Position numbers and translations under genes: made by a program. A stretch of 64,000 nt of DNA from Anoplopoma fimbria. Taxonomy: Eukaryota; Chordata; Actinopteri; Perciformes; Anoplopomatidae. The notes below the pieces were generated by a model that was not told the DNA's origin, did not search any database, and worked only from the letters and a program-made list of their open reading frames with translations. Shown here in pieces: positions 57,577-64,000 of this stretch (position 1 is its first letter; every line of letters begins with the position of its first letter). The stretch spans positions 600,005-664,004 of the forward strand of contig NC_072467.1 in the NCBI RefSeq assembly GCF_027596085.1, read 5' to 3'.

Positions 57577-58687
57577 CTTGACCTTTCAACAGCCGTGATG
57601 ACAGCTCACGAGCTCCTCTTGTAACAGGCTACTCGTGTACTTTTAACCCACTTCTTGTTTTTCTGTGGTGAAACTGCGTTGCTCACTTGTGTCTTCACTT
57701 CCTCATCTTACAAGTGTGAAGTAACACCATGAGCAGCTCAAATTTATTCAGACCTGTTGAGGTAAGTGTCCTTTTTGTTTATTTAACATTCATTCCTGAG
57801 AGGGTGATTCAGTGGAGACAATTCACCGGTGTCCTCGGGCCGATATGTGTACGTTTAAAATCCAAACACCCACGTATCTGCACTTTGTCATCCGATCTGT
57901 ACTCCCACAGAGAGGGTGTTTTTAGGTCAGATCGTCGGTTCGTCAGCACCTCACATTTCCTGTTATGAAATAGCACGACATCCAACAGTGTAACACAGAT
58001 CTTAACAAACCATGAGAGCGGAAACTACGTAGGATGGAAGTTAGTCTCACATTGTGAAGATTGAGCTCTATTGCGTTTCACTCTTTCAATTTTTCATGCT
58101 GATGGTTAAAGCATTTCACTCTGGCTTTACAGTATGATTTAAATTTAAGCAAGTTTTAAAGCAATTCACTATCAACCTCAAATGTCAATTTAATTCCACA
58201 CACAGCTTTCAAAAACCACTGGCAGCAGGACACACGCTCACACATGGAAATTGATTTTCCGAGGGATTGATTCCACCCGGATCTTGCGCTGATCTACAGG
58301 GAAAAAAAGCAGTAATGACACATTCTGTGATCCCACAGTTTCTATACGATGTGGTTAGGTTTTTATCCAAATGCGACAAGGCCTGTAATAAATCTTGTCT
58401 TCCTTCCATCAGCTTGCCAGCAGCTGGGAGCCGTCAAGGGAAGCCACCCCTAGCAAAATGTTATTCCAGCTTGTTAGTGTTTGAAGTCACAGCAAGCTGG
58501 GCTGCAGAAGCTGCTGCCTGTGGTTTATGGCTTGTGGGGTTGCTCAAGATATGGAGTCTCACTTTCCAAGTCAGGATGTCTCACCGCCATTGAAGCCACA
58601 ACTGTAACTGTGAGATAACGCAGGCACGTTAAGAGGAAAGGACTTCAGAGCACACATGTGGTCTTGACTCAGTGAGTGACAACACTG

Positions 58688-58791
58688 TGTGCGTGTGAGT
58701 GTGTGTGTGTGAGTGTGTGTGTGTGTGTGTGTGTGAGTGTGTGTGTGTGTGTGTGTGAGTGTGAGTGTGTGTGTGTGTGAGTGTGTGTGTG
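58688..58791 (+). repeat. (GT)n with periodic GTGA interruptions
   Basis: About 100 bp of GT repeats broken by GTGAGTGT units at irregular intervals, an older and interrupted array than its neighbours. Confidence 0.9.
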
Positions 58792-59248
58792 CCTCAGCTC
58801 ATGTTTTTCCACATCCACCCACTGATGTGCACAGTGCTGCAACCACTTGCTGAAACACGATTGCTTCCTCTTCTTTCTACTTTCAAACACTTGCTTCAAT
58901 CCAAAAATATGCTGTATTTTAATGAGTTTAGGTTCTTTTCATTGTGACAATAAATGAGTTAGGCAGTCCTGACAAACGAGAAAATTTAACGTGTCTGTAC
59001 TCAGACAAACAAAATGAATATAAAATAATAATGGATATTCAATTGTGTGTCTTTGTAACAGATGGATACATTTTAATTTTCTACTTCAAGGGCACTAATA
59101 GCTCCTTTGATTTCTGAAATTCAATCATGTCTCAAAAATCTTGAGATCAGTGTTTCAGTGATTAAAGTGGTTGTATTTCAACCACGATAGGTCAAAGGTT
59201 GTCTGTGTTCCCACTGCTCCAGTGTCTTATATATTATTTTTTGTAATC

Positions 59249-59548
59249 GGGGGCGGCTGTGGCCTAGTGGAGAGCAAGGTAGTTCTCCAATCAGAGGGTC
59301 GGTGGTTCGATACCCGGCCTTGGCAGTTGATGTGTCCTTGGGCAAGACACTTAACCTCAAGTTGCTCCTGAAGGCCATCGGTGTGGACTGATGATGAATG
59401 TTAGTTAGAGTCTGATGGTGGCACCTTGATGGTAGCCTGTCATCAGTGTGTGAATGGGTGAATGATATGTAACATACTACTGACTGTAAGTCGCTTTGGA
59501 GAAAAGCGTCTGCTAAATGACTGTAATGTAATGTAATGTAATGTAATC
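59249..59548 (+). mobile_element. tRNA-derived SINE (V-SINE-like) with TGTAA tail
   Basis: A full-length SINE of about 300 bp. The pol III box A TGGCCTAGTGG is at 59260-59270 and box B GGTTCGATACC at 59304-59314. A conserved core follows (GTGTCCTTGGGCAAGACACT), then the LINE-derived 3' tail GTCGCTTTGGAGAAAAGCG..TCTGCTAAATGA at about 59489-59520 and TGTAA repeats. TGTAATC on both sides (59242-59248 and 59542-59548) may be a target-site duplication, although the tail makes this ambiguous. Confidence 0.85.
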
Positions 59549-59633
59549 CCATTTTCAGCATATTAGTCGGACCTTATCTTAGTTACTCCATACCTTGCTG
59601 GGTTGTTTAAACTCTATCAATGCAACATATTTT

Positions 59634-59634
<1 letters not shown>

Positions 59635-59731
<97 letters not shown>
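59635..59731 (+). repeat. (GATA)n microsatellite, about 24 units
   Basis: An uninterrupted GATA array of about 97 bp. It runs directly into a retrotransposon 3' terminus at 59731, so it is probably that element's tail, expanded. Confidence 0.92.
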
Positions 59732-59732
<1 letters not shown>

Positions 59733-59767
59733 TTTCTTTATTGATCCCCATGGGGGAAATGCGGGTG
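59731..59767 (-). mobile_element. Non-LTR retrotransposon or SINE 3' terminus with TATC tail
   Basis: On the minus strand it reads GCATTTCCCCCATGGGGATC followed by AATAAAGAAATATC and the (TATC)n array. This is a typical 3' end of severely 5'-truncated teleost retrotransposons. Clade not assigned. Confidence 0.6.
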
Positions 59768-59829
59768 TTGCAACAGCTCAATCACGTGATTATTATGTGG
59801 AATATGCAAAGTAAAATGTGTGGCTGTCA

Positions 59830-59950
59830 AATAAATGCTGTGGAGTAAAAAGCACAATTTACAATTGTGTAAAGTTATACAAAATGAAAATGAAGTAAAG
59901 TACAATGGCTCAAAAGTGTACTTCAGTACTGCATGCTTTCCATTACTGTA
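59830..59950 (+). mobile_element. Fragment of the hAT-like element (3' end)
   Basis: Contains GTGGAGTAAAAAGCACAATT, GAAGTAAAGTACAATGGCTC, AAAAGTGTACTTCAGTACTG and TTTCCATTACTG, corresponding to the right end of the element at 50218. Confidence 0.55.
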
Positions 59951-59989
59951 GAAATACACATTTGGAAATCAGAGTCTCTACTTGATACA

Positions 59990-60234
59990 ATTATTTTCAT
60001 TATCAATTAATCTGATGAATATTTTCTTTTGTCTATAAAATGTCAGAAAATCAAAAAATCAAAGGGCATCCTCAGATCTGTTTTTGATCCAACCAACAGT
60101 CCAAAAAAACTAAAATATTTAATTCACTATCACAAAAGACAATAACAAGCAGCATTTATGCCTAAAACGTGACAAAATTAATGAATCATTAGAATAATTG
60201 CAGATTAATAGATGGATTCATCGTTTCAGCTCTA
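59990..60234 (+). mobile_element. MITE-like repeat (ATTATCAATTAATCTG ... CGTTTCAGCTCTA)
   Basis: Left part ATTATTTTCATTATCAATTA, then TGTCTATAAAATGTCAGAAA, GATCCAACCAACAGTCCAAA, and right end ATTGCAGATTAATAGATGG..TCGTTTCAGCTCTA. I recognise this order from a very common teleost family whose termini carry repeated ATCGATTAATCG motifs. It abuts the hAT-like fragment on its left. Confidence 0.6.
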
Positions 60235-60558
60235 CTTGATAAAGGTAAGAGTAACAATCCCCCAACCGTAACCTCACTGGGATGAATTCTCCACAGGGAA
60301 GAGGAGTGCAGGACAGAGGCAGCTGGAAGAAAATACTCTCAGTGAGAATGACATGGGAGGATGTGAAAATGTCTCCTATGTTCTACTATGAATAAACCAT
60401 TAGGAGCTTAAGTGAAGGACATGCAGATACTAATTGGATATGCTTGGTTGATTCTATTACACTATGAAGATAAGGTTAGGCAGAAAGGTCAAAAGGTCAA
60501 AGAGATGCTCCATCTGATTCAGTGATAGTGTTCCACCACACCACCCACCCACCCCCCA

Positions 60559-60625
<67 letters not shown>
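60559..60625 (+). repeat. (AC)n microsatellite preceded by CCACCC repeats
   Basis: About 33 AC units, preceded by ACCACCCACCCACCCCCC. Confidence 0.92.
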
Positions 60626-60627
<2 letters not shown>

Positions 60628-63600
60628 ACCTGGGGGTCAGCTGTCGTGGCTGCTGCTCCGGCGCGCCCCTTAGGGACAGCGGGCGGACAGGCTATTGATC
60701 AGCCGCACTATTATCAGAGCTGAAGCGGTTTATCATGCTGTCTGCTCTCAGCAGGGAGTCTCCGTCTCTAATGGACCGTGGTGCAGCACTCCCCTGCACC
60801 TGTCCTTGTCACCCCCACACCTTAAGCACCATCGATCCCCACATCACCCGTCCTTGCCCCCTGGTGCTCCAGTCTCTGGGGGGGTGTCTGCTCCCGTACG
60901 GCCAGTACTGAAATATGTTTCTCATTGGTGTCGCCCTGCGGATTAGTCTCTCCTCTCTCCTTTTAGAAATCACAGTCACCCCTGTAACTTCAGTTTTTAA
61001 ACAATGACGACCATATAGTAATGCTCTGACTTCTGACACATTATTGCTCATCATTCTTAAGTAAGCCAGCAGAAAATTATCTTCCTCTTTTTATTAAAAA
61101 GGTTGCTCATCATGTTAAAAAACTGCAGGGTAAGAGATAACCTTTCTTTGTGTCCCTCGAATGGGTATAAAAATACAACATCCTACATTTCCCAGAATGC
61201 AACTTGATGCATCTTTCATTGACCCTCCCTGCCTGGTAGACAACCATATCTTTTGAAGTCCACACCTTTGGTTTGAGACACAGGCTTTCTGTTATACATT
61301 TTCCATAGACAGATAACCCTGATGACATCACTATGACATCTTCAGGGTTATTTTCTCATACTGGAGCTATGATGTTAAGATATTATTCTGTTTATTATAG
61401 AACTGTTTTAACCACCAATGACCCTCAAACTCATCTTGACGTGTAAAATAAGTGCAGTGCTCCTCTACATTTACCCAGATTCTGTAGAACGTGCAGACTC
61501 GTTTTCAATAAGCTCGTGATGTATTTCTAACATTTGCCCTGAAGACAAATAGAAAGATGTAGCCCATGTTTGCTGACAAAGCTTGAGTGCTTTTTCCATT
61601 GGGTGTGGGTGACATACTATATGTGCTCAGTGGATGGGATAAAACCGTGTCTATTCACACACTTTGAGGCTGTGGTCAATATCAGTTCTATGTACAGCAG
61701 AGCTGTTACACCAGCCTATTAAAAAAGTGGCAGTAAATGTCACACAGCAGAAGCCGGGGCCATAAACAAGCCAGTGGACAGTGGTTATTCAGAGGTCACG
61801 CAGAGTGCTCAGTCGTCTGTGGCGGCTGGCCGGGGGAAACAAAGTGATGAGGATTTAATGATATCCAGCTTTGTGGCTATTGATAGTAGAGTCAATGGGC
61901 TGCACTGTGGGTGTCTCTCTGATACACAGCAGATTAGCAGCTCTGTGCCAGATGAAAACGTCAGAGATCAATAGGACACAGGGGAGAATCAATAATCGTC
62001 CCACTACTCTGTGGCTTTCATTTGGTGGATTGCTCTGGTCCTTTACAGCCTGCCGCGCTGTCAGCGTGCCATTAACTGTATTCATAAAACATGCATCACG
62101 TATCTGTCACGGGCATCATATGTTAATGCCTGCTGCTAATGAATATGAATGCTCTGTTCATACGCCAAGTCTCTCTCTCATTACATTACTTTACACCTCA
62201 CTGAGCCCGGAGAGCTCGCCTTAGATGAAATGTAAATCACTGCTTTATTGGGGGAAAAATGCATGACTATAATACTAAAAGGCCATGCAGATGAGAACAA
62301 AATACACTAACTTTTGCACTAGATCGAATGCTTTGAAGGCAATAGCCTTGTAAAAGTGTGAGAAATTAGTGGCATCATCACCGAGCTTGGGATGAGGAAA
62401 TAGCTGAGAATGGTCAGTCGTGTCCTAAATACTATAATCAGCATTACCTGGCTTGTCGCGCTTCATTATAGTCCAGAGATCTTAGATTAATTAGCATTAT
62501 TGTGCACAGTGATTGAGAGAATTGGACAGTAATTACATTAACCTTCGGGATCACACCTTGTCTTTTTACAAGACGTGTCTAGGCAATAAAAGATTGCTAC
62601 TGCATAGATGATTACTCTTATCCTTGACAGTGTCTGCCTTCCAAATTGATCCAATTAGCCATTCAGGGCTAATTTAATTACTTGGGGCTGCTATAGCCTC
62701 TCTATCTTTCTGTCCTTGCCACCAGGATAATCAAAACTCTGAGCACTGGAACAGATTATCTTTAGCACATGCATGAAGAAAGCAAATTTAATCTGATATG
62801 GGAAAACATGAGTTAACAGTCCCTCTCACTGCAAATGAATACAATTTAAAAAATACCCCTTTTTGTCTTGATTTCTCATGTATTGATGTGCGCTATAGAG
62901 AGCTTATTCTTCAGCCCAGATGGACCTGTGAAGGAGAAGCTAGTGAGACTAGCTTTGTCACAGTTATCCGTGTCACACGTCTCTGGGTGAGCGTCTCTGG
63001 AATATCAATCGTGTGTTTCCCTTTAAACACTAATGAAGGTGAGAGCTAGTTCGTATGAAAGAACATATCCATATGATTAGTATGCATGGTGCAGGCTCAG
63101 AGTTGATATTAGGTGAAACCGTCTTCATGCACACAGAGCAATCTCATCTGCTTCATTTTGAGCGCAGCAGTGGGACGTCAGGCACGCACCAGTCTGCTCT
63201 GCTCCGGGGACAATATGGGTTTGAGAAATGAGAGGTGGAAGCCACCGTGCTGCCAGCCACATCCATAATTGGCAAACTGAACAAGATGAGAATGAACTCT
63301 GGGCTTGGCTCGTCTTTGTTGTAATTAAGATGAAATTCAGCAATCATTTAAGCTCACAAATGGAGGTTTGACAGGAGGCCAAGAGCCCATTGAAATACCA
63401 TTGGCTAGCAGTTTAGCTATTTATCTGTCTCTGCAGAGCGAAGGAGCCAGCATTTAAGTTTCTCCCATCAGCATTCAGGATTGGGATCCAGTGAACCTTT
63501 GCGTAAAGGTAATATATCGGAGAAAGCAGAAAACATGTACGCTGTAATTGAATTGAAATTAGATGTAAGAAAATATATAACAAATTAACCTTTCTGTGCA

Positions 63601-64000
63601 GTTGTAAATTCAATTAAGATTTGAGCTTGTCTTCCTGCACTGTACATGGGAAAGAGAGGCTAATCTGCAGATCCCATCATACATCAGCTAATCAACAGTT
63701 TGCATGTTGTGTGGGAAAGACAGCATAAAGATCCACGGGAAACAAATCTGTTGAATATACCAGGAAATGTTTCTTTTATTTTTCATTTCTGTTGTATCTC
63801 CTCATCTCTCTGCGGATTCAATTCACAAGCGGACACGTTAGATACAGGCCAAGTTTTGGAGCTAATGAGTTGAAACGGATCCAGAGGCTTGATGTTCACA
63901 GTAGCCGGTGGGAGCCACATTAAAGACTGTGTGTTTGCAACCCTGCTCTTCCTACAGGGGCTTTCTTCAATGCCTGTGTGTGAATCTCACTTGGACATGA
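60626..64000. other. Non-coding stretch, upstream flank
   Basis: Begins with a CpG-containing block (60640-60960) and continues as unique-looking sequence to the window end. No exon or element recognised. Confidence 0.5.

Noticed and set aside
59260..59320. Possible tRNA gene (box A and box B present)
   Set aside because: The boxes belong to the SINE head. No complete cloverleaf was drawn, and the SINE core and tail follow directly.
59178..59561. A 127-codon minus-strand frame
   Set aside because: It overlaps the SINE, which is non-coding. The frame is fortuitous.

Overview
The window is teleost fish nuclear DNA, most likely from a percomorph. The evidence is an intron-rich vertebrate gene on the minus strand, dense (CA)n, (CT)n and (GATA)n microsatellites, a tRNA-derived SINE, and several MITE-like families whose sequences I recognise as common in spiny-rayed fishes. 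The species cannot be named from this sequence.

Only one protein-coding gene is supported: a complete Groucho/TLE transcriptional corepressor of the TLE3 type (tle3; whether tle3a or tle3b is undecided). It runs from a start codon at 43557 down to a stop at 26074. I reconstructed 20 coding exons by hand. All junctions have GT..AG ends and the phases close exactly: 2277 nt, 758 residues plus stop. The protein has the full TLE layout: Q tetramerisation domain (about residues 1-130), GP, CcN (with NLS and CK2-type sites), SP, and a C-terminal seven-bladed WD40 propeller (about 455-758). Points of note are an inferred 8-nt microexon, a tandem CAG acceptor at exon 7, and an exon 13-14 junction lacking a valine found in other TLE proteins.

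Layout. 1-24 kb: gene-poor downstream flank with dispersed MITE/SINE remnants, microsatellites and some candidate conserved non-coding blocks. 24.8-26.07 kb: inferred 3' UTR with two AATAAA signals. 26.07-43.56 kb: the tle3 coding exons, with a 3' cluster of short introns and two large introns (32.7-36.4 and 36.8-41.2 kb). 43.56-46.3 kb: 5' UTR/promoter region with a G-run tract, a roughly 470-bp CT/GT minisatellite, CpG-rich sequence, CCAAT boxes and palindromic CACGTG E-boxes. 46.3-64 kb: gene-poor upstream flank with a hAT-like non-autonomous element, a SINE, a GATA array joined to a retrotransposon tail, and long CA arrays. The layout fits the known position of vertebrate TLE3 in a sparsely genic, regulatory landscape.

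The most unusual structural observation is a foldback, long-inverted-repeat MITE family with four copies here. Three sit on or beside tle3: one fills about 84% of intron 9 and abuts the 5' splice site, one fills most of intron 13, and one lies just past the distal poly(A) signal. I saw no new enzymatic or defence system, no CRISPR array, no provirus and no functional tRNA or rRNA gene.
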